Source of the DNA: Nicotiana tabacum
Taxonomy: Eukaryota; Streptophyta; Magnoliopsida; Solanales; Solanaceae
DNA: 64,000 bases
Assembly: GCF_000715075.1 (NCBI RefSeq)
Contig: NC_134095.1
Coordinates: 61,128,419-61,192,418 of the forward strand
Direction: 5' to 3'
Shown here piece after piece: positions 1 through 12,800 of the stretch. The position numbers and the translations under genes were made by a program. Numbering within the stretch: the first letter of the stretch is position 1; every line of letters begins with the position of its first letter. The notes under the pieces are model-generated. The model saw nothing but the letters and a program-made list of their open reading frames with translations. It searched no databases and was not told the origin of the DNA.

Positions 1-222
1 AATCAATCCCGCACTGTAATAACTTTCTTTGCATAATAATAAATTCAGCCTCTTCTAGCGAAAAAAACTTTTAAGAACCATATTCAAGTCAGGGTCCACC
101 GATAGACTAACGTGAGATTGTCTTTCATGAGTGCCATCAAGGCATGCAATTGGATACCAACTACTACAGGTTGAGGTATTCATGGACCAAGAAATGCATG
201 GGGAAAGTACCCTCCTATGATA

Positions 223-461
223 GAGTCCGGAACCAAAATGTGGTTCTTTTGGACTCAAACTACAAAAATAAGTGGTAAAAAATAAAGACCTTTTTATATA
301 TAGCGCCATAATACCTGGCGCTATATACTAACAGTAACGACACCGTTAAGGTATAGCGCCAGGTATTGTGACGTTATGCTGTAAAAGCTGACATGGCCAG
401 ATATAGCGCCACAATACCTGGCGCTATATATACAACATTAATGTATAGCGCCAGGTATATA
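223..461 (+). repeat. Left terminal inverted repeat of the MULE
   Basis: It pairs with 2118-2355. Inside it, imperfect palindromes built on TATAGCGCC ... GGCGCTATA recur at about 299-327, 352-376 and 402-430, with a half copy at 444-461. Each could fold into its own small hairpin. Confidence 0.8.
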
Positions 462-539
462 CAGCATTACGATATCAAGCTATTGATAATTATGTATAGT
501 CGCGTCCATGTCGTCAACTGTAAACTATCATTAAACTAT

Positions 540-602
540 CATTAATAATTATGTGTTTTTTATTATAATTTAAATTCATATTTTTTAATAACTTAATTGT
601 AC

Positions 603-652
<50 letters not shown>

Positions 653-794
653 ATGTTTTTATTATAATTTAAATTCATATTTTTTAATAACTTAATTATA
701 CGATATATTAAGGATCAGTGACACCAAACTATCATTAATAATTATGTATTTTTATTATAATTTAAATTCATATTTTTTAATAACTTAATTGTAC

Positions 795-854
<60 letters not shown>

Positions 855-904
855 TGTTTTTTTTTTATAATTTAAATTCATATTTTTAAATAACTTAATT
901 GTAC

Positions 905-962
<58 letters not shown>

Positions 963-1177
963 AAACTCATATTTTTTAATAACTGTAAATTCATATTTTT
1001 TAATTATGTATTTTTTTTATAATTTAAATTCATATTTTTTAATAACTTAATTGTACAAATTATATATATATGGGTTCAGGGCTCGATATTTTGAGGACCA
1101 GTGACACCAAACTATCATTAATAATTATGTGTTTTTATTATAATTTAAATTTATATTTTTTAATAACTTAATTGTAC

Positions 1178-1225
<48 letters not shown>

Positions 1226-1274
1226 GTGTTTTTATTATAATTTAAATTCATATTTTATAATAACTTAATTGTAC

Positions 1275-1343
<69 letters not shown>

Positions 1344-1400
1344 ATGTGTTTTTATTATAATTTAAATTCATATTTTTTAATAACTTAATTGTACAAATTA
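540..1400. repeat. AT-rich tandem array with (TA)n tracts inside the MULE
   Basis: About eight copies of a unit containing TTTATTATAATTTAAATTCA and TAACTTAATTGTACAAATTA are separated by (TA)n tracts of very different length, for example 607-638, 803-850 and 1280-1341. Copy length varies mainly through the TA tract. Confidence 0.8.
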
Positions 1401-2117
1401 CTATTTATGTGTGTTGATACAATTATTAACTTAATTGTACAAAGTTTGTATTTTCAACTACCAATATAAGATACTTAAACAAAAGGAATTCTAAGCTAAA
1501 ATACTACACATTACTACTCTACAAGGCTCTAAATTCTACTACGCTATAAGGGTCTACGTTTTACTACGCTAAAAAGGTCTGGATTTTACTACGCTAAAAA
1601 ATAATCTAAACTAATCATAAACAACAAATAAATTTAATTGCAAATAAAATACAAAACGGAATGAAAAAACATATATATAAATCAGGATATTAACAGACAA
1701 ATTTATTTTACTAATTTATATTTTTAGAAAACACTAATATTAAATCCGGATAAATTTAATATGCTAGTTTCGAAAAAAAACACAAACCGAAATAGAACAC
1801 ATTCAAATCAAATAATATACATTATTATAAATGTTTCAACTTAAAATAAATCAAAATACCTCGATTTAGAATTTTGGCAAAGCAAAAAGATTGAAATTTT
1901 GACTACGGAATTGTGAATCAACAATAGCACGAAACTCTACTCGAATGTGGGACCCTTTTTCTTCGAGTTTTATGTGTCGGGGGGACCCAATTTTTTTTTT
2001 TTTTTAAAGAAAATGGCAGAAACGGTGGGGGACCAAGAAGAGGGGAAGGGTTTTAAAATAATGGTGAATGGAATCGGAGAAGAAAAAGGAGGGGTATAAA
2101 AAATCTATGTATAGCGC

Positions 2118-2355
2118 CACTATACCTGGCACTATACATTAATGTTGTATATATAACGCCAGGTATTGTGGCGCTATACCTGACCATGTCAGCTTTTACA
2201 GTATAACGCCACAATATCTGGCGCTATACATTAACGGTTCCGTTACTGTTAGTATATAGCGCCAGGTATTATGACGCTATATATAAAAAGGTCTTTTTTT
2301 TTACCACCTATTTGTCTAGTTTGAGCCCAAAAAATAACATTTTGGTTCCGACTCC
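2118..2355 (-). repeat. Right terminal inverted repeat of the MULE
   Basis: Reverse complement of the left arm, with the same nested GCGCC/GGCGC palindromes. Homology continues through the outer segment that reads GGTTCCGACTC on the + strand, up to the CCTATGATA duplication. Confidence 0.8.
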
Positions 2356-2620
2356 CCTATGATACCCACGATTTTATCGTATGTTTACTTTTTCATATTT
2401 TGAATTTTCTTACTGAAAATATTGACTTTAACTATGATGTGATGTTTGCTCTCAATTGCTAGTTTAATATTCTTTTCTATCGCCACTAATATGTCATATT
2501 TGTCAAATTAAAATTTTAAGTTTCATACTAAATCAAACACCGACTTATAAAATAAAATGAACGATACAACTTTTTTCAGCTTAGTAAGTGTGGTATCCAA
2601 AATCGGACATATTAATAGCT

Positions 2621-2914
2621 CGTTTGGACATAAGAAATTTTTCACTTTTTTTCGAAAAAATTTCATTTTTTTTTTAAATTAGCGTTTGGTCATAAAATTT
2701 TCAATTTTCACTTGAAGATGTATTTTGGAATTTTTCGACAATTTGAAAAACTCCCAAAAGTTGTTTTTCAAAATTTTCACTCAGATCACTCACAAAACTT
2801 CAAAAACAATCCAAAATTATATTCATGTTCAAACACAATTTTTTTTTCAAATACCATTTTTACTTAAATTTTTTTTTTTTTTTTTTTGAATTTTACAATT
2901 CTTATGTCCAAACG
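2621..2914. mobile_element. AT-rich MITE with CGTTTGGACATAAGAA termini
   Basis: The left end CGTTTGGACATAAGAA (2621) is mirrored by TTCTTATGTCCAAACG ending at 2914. The A/T homopolymer-rich interior is itself partly self-complementary. This terminal type is common in Solanaceae introns and intergenic DNA. No clear target duplication could be found, so the superfamily is left open. Confidence 0.6.
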
Positions 2915-4326
2915 CCCACATAATGTAGGCAACATGGATACTTCAGTACCTTAAATAGAGAAAGTAGAGAGGTTTATGCTCTGTGCTTGTCTTTTAGCCT
3001 GGATTTATGGTCGCGCATGACTTCTTCGGTTCTCGTTACGTTTCCATCGTCCCTTTGTTTTTGGGAGTAGAGATTTCATTTCTTTCTTATTACTATATTA
3101 TTGACTCTTCTTTTGTACTACTTATTAGCTGATGATTTGGACATGATGACTTGTTTGACTAAAGTTGGGCAATGAGGCATGGGTTGTCTTAAAGTTTACG
3201 CAACTTATCGAATCACTTAATTACCTATTACTATGTGTTTTACTATCTTTGGGTTCATGGGGAAGTCAATATAATCATTTTAATATTATTATTGTTGTCT
3301 GGAAATAAATAATGTCAAGCTTTGGACCCCAAAAATTGTCTAGCTAACTTTTAATGGAGAAACTCATCTTCTAACTCGTTCCAGCTCGCAAAATGAGCAA
3401 GTTAAAATGCGATGTTATCTTTTGATCGTGTGCCAAATCATACGTTCTTTTCATATTAAATAACGTTACATTAATAGTATTGTATGCTTATGGGTATCCA
3501 AAGCTTGGACTAGCTTGGTTTTGAATATATCAAATATATATATATATATAAGAAGTTGTTGAATTACCTCGAAGACGAACGAGTACTGCTGAATACTTTC
3601 GTCGAGCCTCCTGAATCACGAATCAGATTGCTCTAAAATGATCTGAAGATATATAACATTGTTCGTATATTTTATATATAGTTACACATCAGTACGACAA
3701 CTTTCCTCCTTAATATCAATCAACAACTCGCAACAATAGAAGACATGACTATTTGATACTCACCCTAACTTTTCAGTATGCATCTAAATTTTTCGTAATC
3801 CTAATTATCCGAAGACATGACTATTTGATACTCACCCTAACTTTTGAAAACATTACGAATGTCATGAATTTCTACAATATTGGGATATTGGATTTATAAA
3901 AATGTTGAGCTGCTTGAATTCAAGGATTGACGTTATACCAAGTGTTATGTTGTCGCTGGTGATCAAGATTTATAGGGTTGAGACTCGTTGCTTTTGATGC
4001 TTTTTAAATAATATACAGCTCCCACGAGCCTCACTGGATTGGCAAAAACTGTGTGCTTATCTTGTGAATCAATCATAATAACATGAATTATTCATATAGC
4101 TATTTCATACTCCAGATGTCTTGATTTACCATTGTATACTTGGCAATAAGCTCTTGATGATATTGCTTGATAATCATAATAAACTGGCGTACAATCTGCA
4201 ACGACTAATCCTTAACAAAATCTCTTTTTTTTAACCTATAAATGCAGGCTAAATGAAGAGGAAGTTCACTTAACTTAACAAGGCTAAAAACTCGTTGAGA
4301 CTTCTCCCAAGCTCTCATAAGCATTT
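2915..4326. other. Intergenic stretch, no gene recognised
   Basis: No coding exon or RNA gene is recognisable. A 35-bp segment starting GAAGACATGACTATTTGATA is present twice (3739-3773 and 3811-3845), with 72 bp between the starts. A short (TA)n tract lies at 3536-3550. Confidence 0.5.
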
Positions 4327-4342
4327 TGAAGAATAACAAGCA

Positions 4343-4523
4343 GTCGGGTGGACTAAGCTCCTGCTATGAGCCGGGTTAGGGGAAGAGTCGAACCACAAGG
4401 GTCTATTAATTGTACACAATCTTACCATGCATTTTTTCAAGAGGCTGTTTTCACGGTTCGAACCTGTAACCTCTTGGTCATATGGCAGCAACTTTACCAG
4501 TTGCGCCAAGGCTCCCCTTCCAA
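4343..4523 (-). mobile_element. tRNA-derived SINE (Au type), full length
   Basis: Read on the minus strand, the 181-bp element starts with a tRNA-like head. This has an A box in the GCGCAACTGGTAAAG segment (near 4505) and a B box GGTTCGAACC at about 4455-4464. A tRNA-unrelated body follows, ending in GAGCTTAGTCCACCCGAC. Perfect 16-bp target duplications (TGAAGAATAACAAGCA) flank it at 4327-4342 and 4524-4539. The length and head match the plant Au SINE family as I know it. It is a retroposon and not a working tRNA gene. Confidence 0.85.
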
Positions 4524-5042
4524 TGAAGAATAACAAGCACATAAAACAAAAAGGGTGTGGATTATTCGGATCAAACAGAAAAATCAAATCGAACCAGTTT
4601 ATTTATGTTAAGCTGTTTCACTTTAGGTTTTAAAAAAATAAAAATCAAAAAATCGATTATATATATATATAACACATTGTGATTCTTGGTATCTGCTCGG
4701 TAAAGAAATTAACTTGCTTTAAATAATGCCTACATTTATGATATTCGGCGTGCAAGCTTATTGTTGTTGGCTGTGGCATTATGCTTTTATAGAGATAAGT
4801 TGGCCCGAGAAAAAGAAAAAAATTGACTTTTTAAAGTCAATAAAAGATCATATAATAAAGCAGCAACAGAAGTGTTTGGCTATCTCATCAAAATATATAT
4901 AATTATCTTATCAATACTAACTTTTAAAATCATATGAATTGAATTTTGAAAAAATAGTTAAGAGATTTGACAGGAATACTTCTCCTTCTTTATAATAGTT
5001 ATTAATATAATTATTCAATTACATTAGATTCATATTATCTTA

Positions 5043-5253
5043 CTCCATCCGTTTCAAGAAGAATGAATATTTTACTATTTTGGGAATCAAATAAGGTTAT
5101 TTTACCATGTCTTTTGCAATTAGTTTTTGAATATTTTGAATTGTTAAGTATCGTGACTTCTAGAACTTTAATCTATGTCTAAATTCACACCAAGATTAAA
5201 TCAAATTAACCCTCATACTTCGAAAAGGTTCAAACAAATTGAAACAGAAGGAG
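5043..5253. mobile_element. Stowaway-like MITE
   Basis: Left end TA|CTCCATCCGTTTC and right end GAAACAGAAGGAG|TA form an inverted pair with a TA dinucleotide on each side (5041-5042, 5254-5255). This is the Tc1/mariner-derived Stowaway signature. The interior is AT-rich and non-coding. Confidence 0.7.
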
Positions 5254-5502
5254 TATATGATATAACAGAATAACCGAAAAATCAAGCCGAAAAAGAAAAA
5301 ACCCAAACCTAACCAAATTTACTTTGGTTCGAATTGGATGATACTTTTTTTCAAAATCAAAAACTGAAAAGAGAAACAACGTAATGCAAAGCAAACCAAA
5401 AAAACCGAATGACCCAAATAAGTTAGGGTCATATGAATTCTCACTAACCACGTTACTCGATTAAATCTCATCTCATGCCACAAATCAACACTATGATGCA
5501 AA

Positions 5503-5528
5503 TTCTTTATTTATTTATTTATTTATTT
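5503..5528 (-). terminator. Candidate poly(A) signal cluster of the MPS1 gene
   Basis: A (TTTA)n tract on the + strand reads as overlapping AATAAA signals on the minus strand, about 790 bp downstream of the MPS1 stop codon. No other obvious signal cluster lies between it and the stop. The assignment rests on position alone. Confidence 0.35.
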
Positions 5529-6313
5529 CCCTGGGATACCACAGTCCCAACATTGGAGCTATAGGTAGATTACTTCATCGAATAGAAAAAGTATTACAAA
5601 ATGCATTTGAAACGCAGGAGACCATATCTTGCTGCAAGTATAACATATAGTAATCCTAGCTTATGTAACAAAGAGACCATACACTAACTAAAAAAAGAAA
5701 GATGTATGTTTTCCCAACTCTAATGTAAGGAAATGAAGCTGTTACATCTAAAAGCTTCCTGACTTGAGTAGGTAATTCGGTGAAGCTATTGAAGAACAGA
5801 TAATGTTGCATCTCAAATCCACTACTGAAGGAGAATCAAAAAAGATGCCATGGATATAAATAATAAGAAAATTAACTTTTTTTTACAAGTTTGTTGAAAT
5901 TGCAGCCATCTCTATCCAAATGGCTTGTTCATTCTACATCTCTCAATTCAATTCGATATTTTAACACGATTTCTGAGCTAAAAAGACTAAAAACCGGAAG
6001 TATAAATTAGCCTGAGCAGTGAGCATTACTACAGATGAAAATGGCATTATGCATTTTGCAGAACATTTTACCAACACGTGCACACACATAGGAGTCGTTT
6101 CCTGGGCAAAGTTACAACAGTTCTTCACCTATTATCTGCAAGCCACTTCAAGAAATCAAAACCAGGTGGCAATCGCCACGTTGTTTCGAATAGTTTTAGC
6201 ATACACAGCGGTAACTCGGCAGAAGGCTTCAAAGATGAAGACCCTTGTAACTGCCAAAAATCATAAAGAACCTAGGAACCAAAGAAGGCTTAATGCGTAA
6301 ATCATCTTTAACA

Positions 6314-6892
6314 TTACATCTTTGTGCCTCTTTCTGTGTTTCCCAACTGTTTTTGGAGTTGAAGACAGAGTGCCGACACATCACAAAGCAATTTCTGGTA
6401 TTGGCATACAGGTAATGCCTCATAAGATATTTGACTGGGGTGCACTAGTAAATTTTGGAGTTGCATACATAGCATCGATGCCTTTCCATCATTTTCACAT
6501 GATTTAGCAATTAACTGAAGCAGTGTACAGCTTTGCTCCGGAGGAGCAGGTAACTGTGGCGGAACAGGGGGAACAAGGAAAGGATGTTGGAGTAGTTGAG
6601 GAATCCTCCATCTTTCATTTCGATCCCATGCTAGACACTTCTTCATAAGATCAAGTAGCCAAGGGTTGGACAAAGGTTCATATGTGATTTCATGGTTTGG
6701 ATCTGTTATAACTTTGAATTTCGCCCAGAAAGTTTTGTATTCTGCAAAGGGTGTTCTCCCATAAACCATTTGGTAAAGGATACATCCTAACGACCAGATA
6801 TCTGAGGGCCGACCACACTTTATGGTATTGCCATTTGCATCTGTCTCATTACACATAAAGGCTTCAGGGGACATGTAGCTTAAAGTACCCAC
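6314..6892 (-). CDS. MPS1: MPS1 coding exon 6 (C-lobe, tail and stop)
   Basis: The acceptor ATACAG|GTGGGT is followed by [11 protein letters not shown], the rest of the kinase C-lobe ([28 protein letters not shown]) and a ~90-residue tail ending NTERGTKM. The stop is TAA at 6314-6316. About 190 codons. Confidence 0.9.
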   Translation of the reverse strand: MGTLSYMSPEAFMCNETDANGNTIKCGRPSDIWSLGCILYQMVYGRTPFAEYKTFWAKFKVITDPNHEITYEPLSNPWLLDLMKKCLAWDRNERWRIPQLLQHPFLVPPVPPQLPAPPEQSCTLLQLIAKSCENDGKASMLCMQLQNLLVHPSQISYEALPVCQYQKLLCDVSALCLQLQKQLGNTERGTKM

Positions 6893-9800
6893 CTGTATAA
6901 GAATTAACATCCACTAAGAAAGCAAGGATGAAGTTGACATTGTTGATAACCATGTTTTTATCTTCCTTTTGGAAGTACACTTATTTCTTTTAGCTGCCGG
7001 GGTGAGGCAATCAGATGCATTCCATGTAAATCATAAAGCAAAAGAGTGGAATACCTGTGAATCACGTTGGATGTTGGTTGTGTCACTCATTATAGCCTTC
7101 GCTATACCAAAATCAATCAGCTTTAGTGAGCCTCGGACAAGAAGGAAATTAGCTGGCTTTAGGTCCGAGTGGACTATCCGTTCCTCATGTATGGTGTTAA
7201 CAGCAAGAAGTATTTGCTGCAAAGTATGTTAAGAACTTTTGAGTGCAATTCAAAAATATTAAACTTTTACCAGATTCACAAAACCACATAATGTACTACA
7301 TACAACAGTAGAAAATGAGAATAAGTATTGGTCTTACTTTGAATTATAAGCTTTTGTTGAGGGCGAACAACAACAACTAGGTATAGAGGTGGGTATTGAA
7401 AGATTTTCTTTCAGTACCCTAAAAAACCATAAACCAAAAAGGTTTGCAGATTGAGATAGAAAAAGCAATGATCTCAATTTTTGGAAAAGCAACTGACTAA
7501 AGATCCTTTGTTCTGTTGTTTATAGCATTTGCTTATGACATACAGGAACAGACTCCAAAATTGGACTGTATTTAAGTGATGGCCAGTCTCAGATAAGGCA
7601 TTTTGCCCTAGGTCTGTCTCTAGGTTTGTGAATTTAAGTTGAATATGGAATTGCATACACCGTAAAATTGATAGAACAGAGTGAATAAAATGGGGAATGG
7701 ATCAACTTTCCACCATTCATTTTGAAGGAGTACTAAAGAACGTTGAGGTTCAAGAGCTCATCAAGACATAATACTGAGAATGGTCATCGAAAGCACATTC
7801 CCAATAAGAGAACTTGGAACAGTATTTCATCTTCGCCAAAAGCCCGAGAAAGGTATTTTGGATCCCGTCGGTTTTGACCTTCATGAATATATGCTAAAAC
7901 CACTGTTAGCAAAGAACAGCGCGTAAAAGGTATTCGCAAATGAGTCGATTTACCCCTCTGAGATTGTTACATCTTTCTAATGAGACCCTAGAATCTTGTG
8001 ACCTCCTAAAATGCACGCTTATATCAATATGCAGGCATGAGATGTGAATGATGAAATGTTATAACTCTTTAAAAGCATAAGATGAATTACGGATTGAGCA
8101 ACCTGAATTGTACACCAACCGAACGATAGCTGTAATCCTAATTGTTCCAGAATTAAATACTTAAACTGGAAGTACCATAATGATGTATATTGAAGTCAAA
8201 CATAAATTAATATTGGCTTAACACATATTTTACCCCTCCACGGAAATTCCTTTTACACGCCTTTTCTTTGCAAGCATCCGTTTACACCTTAATTTGTAAG
8301 ATTCGTGTCTAAATTCCTATGAACATCCTACGATCACTTTCTTCACGAAAGTCCACAACACGCACCACTCACGGCTCAATATGTGTCATAAAGTAAAAGA
8401 AAAAGCATACTTAAAAAGCAAACTAAAAATTTCCCCTTTATTTCTCTTTTTCTTCCTCCATTTCCAACCAACACAGGCAAGCTGATATTTTCCATTCCTA
8501 ATTTTCAGTTTTCATTGTCCAACACCTTTAATCGCCCTTACCCAACTCCTAAAAAAAAGAAAAGAAAGAGGAGACAAACAAACGAAGAAAAGTGGAAAGG
8601 CCATTAATGCACATTGATTCGCTGCTGGGTGGTTTTTCCCTCAGAATAGCCCACATTACCAAGTCAGTAGAGCTTTATCTCATATCCCCTGTCAATTTAC
8701 TTCCATGCATAGACCCCAAAGGCCTGAACATTTTTCAAACGCAGCAAAGCTGTATTGTTGACAAAACTCTGTTTCAAAGTCCAACAACGCAAAATTTCAG
8801 ACTGAAAATCCCTTCTCTTTACAGCTAATATAGATGCGGAAAATGTCCTCCTGCATCACGAGTTCACCTCTGAATCATAATGCTCAAATGAATTGCAGCT
8901 TCAAACACATGGCAAGAAATTAAAGAAAGACGACCAGGAAGAAGAAGAAGAAGATAGCACGTTCCAGGATAAACAAATTTGCTTTTGACAAATTTCTGAT
9001 GTGTGATTATAAAAGAGTTTATTTAATAGTGATGAAGAAAGTGAATATGATAACAAGATGATGCTTTCTCTTCAAGGAAACTTAAGTGAGATTATTAGGG
9101 TTTATTTAGTAGTGATGAAGAAGAGACTATTCTGTAGCATCATCTTCCTTCCTTGCCGCCCTTCTCCGACTGGTATTTGCCCCTCTATTTCAGTACTAGA
9201 ATAATCATAAACAATGCTGGAAGAGACCCAAAATATCGATAGAGGGCATCTGGGGATTCAAAGAAAGAGAATTTCCTTGGTAATTTTTCATAAGTTTCTG
9301 GAAGGTAAAAATTTTCATCAAATAAACTCAGAAAACCATCAAATTCACAGGTAAAAAATGGGGAAGGAAAGGGAATTAAGGAAAAATGTATGTCTTAAAC
9401 ACGTGGCACTCAAATAAAGCCTCAGAGAGAAGGTTTCCGCTGTTATCTTGATTGTTTTATTCTCCATGCGCATGCCATATGTGGTTTTAGGGGGGCAATA
9501 GTTCCACTTTCACAAGTTGGGGGTTGTGTAAAAGGAAGTCGCTAAGAAAAGATTTGTAAAAGAATTTTCGTACAAGTTTAGGGGGTAAGGTATATACTAA
9601 AGGCATTAACATAGAATGCCGAAGTAAGATAGATGCAAGGGCATAGAAGAATTGGTTACAAGTTTATCATAAGACGAGAAATAAGTACACCTGTTAGCTA
9701 AAAAAGTAAAACTTGTTCACTTTGACTCAGAACAGGAAAAATTTAGGACCTGGAATTATTAAAGGAACAACTTAAGTTTAGGACAAGGAATCCACAGTAA

Positions 9801-12800
9801 AGTTAGGTCACGACAGCAACTCCACAATAATTTCTAACTGCAGTTAAAGGTGAAAAATAGAAGGAAATGACCTGCCAGTAAAATCGAAGCCAGTTTTCAT
9901 CTATAATTGAATCCGAGTCATCTAGTTCCTTCCATTTTTGAGATAGCATATGAGCCAAATCAATTTCACCGTATTCGAGAACCATGTATATGTATCCGTC
10001 TTCTTTGACTCTGCTTTCATTATTACTCATCGAACCATTCATGACTTCATCTAGTAACCTCTTATCTGTGACCTAACAACAAAACGGACGTCAGTATTTG
10101 CTCAGAAACTAAACTGCAGATATCGAAAACCCCAGATAGTGACCCCCAACACCAAATACAGGCACATGAAATTCTAGCCTCATCAGTAAGCCTATACTTT
10201 AGGTTGAGTAGCTAAGCTAGCAATTTAAACACAATAATACCTGGAAACAATCAATCATTCTGTGTCAACCCAGCTTTTGTTTAATAAACCCATAAGATTT
10301 TAACTCTTCAAGACAAGAAGATCTGCCTATCAGCTTTTCAAAACTGTAGCTACTACAACATTACAGACTGAATGTTCTGAGTTAAAATCAAGAGAATCAT
10401 CATGAATATTATGTAAATATTTTCCTAACGATTACATTATGGTCAAGAAAATCATTGAGATATATGACATAATATTTTCAATCCTGGGAATTAGGAAACT
10501 TTATGCTCATAATTACTATATAAGGAGTGCTAATGTTCATAATAAACTAACTTCAAAATGTTAGATATGTACATAATGTAGTCTTGTCCCATATTGGAAT
10601 GGGAGTAGTATGTCCTTGTATAGTATAGCTATAAATAAGGACCTCTTGTATTGTATTGAACACACAATATCAATATATCATATTTTCTCCCGTGCCTTCT
10701 CACATGGTATCAGAGCTATCATGAGAGATTTATCGTTGTGCATAAATTCCAGCGATTCCGGGAAGTGAAATCAGTCACCGGAACCCTTTTTTCCGGCGAC
10801 TTTTCAAAGTTGTTTTGCGTCTGCTTTGTCTCGGTTAGTGTTGTGCAAAATCCAACACTACCACAAGAGTAGTCACTGCCCGGCGACCAAACCCCAGTGA
10901 AAATCTCCGGCGGTAGTGTAGCGGTCGGAAGAAAATTTTCCGGTGAAGTTCTGACGTCGCGTGCGCCACCTTGCGGCCATTTTTTGGCGACGATTCTTCG
11001 GGACAGATTGTTCCCCTTGCAATTCCGAGCCTACCCATCCAGGTTACACCAAATTCCGACCACTTTTATATTTTTCCGGAGTGAACAATGATTTCAGAAG
11101 TGGACTTCCGGCCATTTTTTGAAAAAGTTTCTTCAGAACAGTTGGGTCGTCTGGTAATTTCGATCCTATCTCTACTGTTTTTATTTCATTCCGACCACTT
11201 TGAATTTTTCCGGCTGCTACAGTAATATTCCGAGAGCTACAGTATTTCTGGCGTGAACAGTGTTTCCCTGCTGTAAACAGTGATTTCTTCAGTTTTCCCA
11301 AAGGAATTACTAATTTTCACTATTTCAAGTTAACCCTACTACTATTAATTGTAGCAACATAGGAACCGATACTTCGAATAGTCGGATGGTTTCTTTAGTA
11401 GATTATTTTGAATTTCTTCAGCACAAAGCAGGTAAGCAGACATCTTCTGAGATAGCTTCCGTTGTTCAAACAGGTAATAGCGTGACTTGTGTCTCTCAAT
11501 CTTCATCATCTGAGTCTTGGGTCATTGATTCAGGTGCATCGAATCATATTTCTGGTAACAAATCTCTTTTCACTACTATTTCGTATTCTCAATCTCTTCC
11601 AAGAGTCACAATGGCCAATGGGTCTCAAACCATGGCAACTACAATAGGCCAAGCAAGCCCAATTCCTTCCTTACCTTTAGATTCAGTTCTTTATGTCCCT
11701 AATAGTTCTTTTAATCTCATAGCTGTTAGTCGCTCAGCCAAATCACTTAAATGTGTCGTTTTATTTCTTGATGACCATGTTTTTATACAGGAACGCAATA
11801 CAGGGCAGATCATTGGTACCGAATATGAATCAAATGGACTTTATTACCTTATCCTTGCTAAATCACATGGACTCACATCTTGTCTTCCTTCAACAACTTG
11901 TCCTGTTACTGATTCACCAGATTTATTACATAAACGGTTGGGACATCCTAGTTTGTCAAAACTTCAGAAAATGGTACCTGATTTATCTCACTTGTCAGCT
12001 CTAGAGTGTGTCTTGTCAGCTCGGTAAGCATACTCGCTCTCATTTTCCTCGACGTATTGATAATCGAGCAGAGTCACCTTTTACTTTAGTCTATTCATAT
12101 GTTTGGGGTCCTAGTCGGGTCAGTTCTACCTTAGGATTCCGCTACTTTGTTAGTTTCATTGATGACTATTCTAAGTGCACCTGGATATTTTTGATAAAAA
12201 ATCGATCTGAGTTGTTTTTTATTTTTTCCAGACCTTTCACGCTGAAATTCAAAATCAATTTGGGGTTTCTATTCGCATATTTCGTAGTGATAATGCCCGA
12301 GAGTATTTGTCTTCCCATTTCAGCAGTTTATGAAATCTCATGGGATTATTCATCAAACATCTTGTCCGTATACATCTCAACAAAATGGGGTAGCTGAAAG
12401 AAAGAATAAACATCTTATTGAAACTGCTCGTACCCTACTCATACAATCTCATGCTCCGTTGCGTTTTTGGGGGGATGCAGTTCTTACATCTTGCTATCTT
12501 ATTAATCGTATGCCATCTTCAGCTATCCAGAACCAAGTTCCATCCTATGTTATGTTTCCCCACTTACCTTTGTTCTCTCTTCCACCTTGTGTCTTTGGAA
12601 GCACTTGTTTTGTCCATAACCTTGCTCCAGGAACAGATAAGTTAGCTCCCCGTGCTCTTTAGTGCGTATTTCTTGGTTTCTCGAGAACACAAAAGGGGTA
12701 TCGATGCTATTCTCCTGACCTCCAGCAGTACCTTATGTCCGCTGACATTACCTTCTTTGAAACCCAATCATACTTCACAGGTCCAAGTAATCACTTAGAT

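Larger units (their letters stand above)
223..2355. mobile_element. Non-autonomous Mutator-like element (MULE)
   Basis: The 9-bp sequence CCTATGATA occurs at 214-222 and again at 2356-2364, just outside a pair of long inverted repeats. The left arm (about 223-461) matches the reverse complement of the right arm (about 2118-2355) over some 240 bp, with scattered mismatches and small indels. A 9-bp duplication with TIRs over 200 bp is the hallmark of Mutator-like elements. I see no transposase, so the copy is non-autonomous. The interior is an AT-rich tandem region (about 540-1400) followed by about 700 bp of unique sequence with no recognisable gene. The outermost base or two of each end are uncertain. 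Confidence 0.8.

Noticed and set aside
55..309. Short minus-strand ORF at the left edge
   Set aside because: 84 residues without a recognised domain, and it runs across the MULE border and target duplication, so it is not an ancestral gene unit.
1400..2117. Captured host gene inside the MULE (Pack-MULE)
   Set aside because: The region has a TATA-like sequence near 2092 and a GC-richer patch, but no coding similarity is recognisable.
4455..4520. Functional tRNA gene
   Set aside because: A and B boxes are present but no complete cloverleaf or acceptor stem, and the unit is followed by a SINE body with target duplications on both sides.
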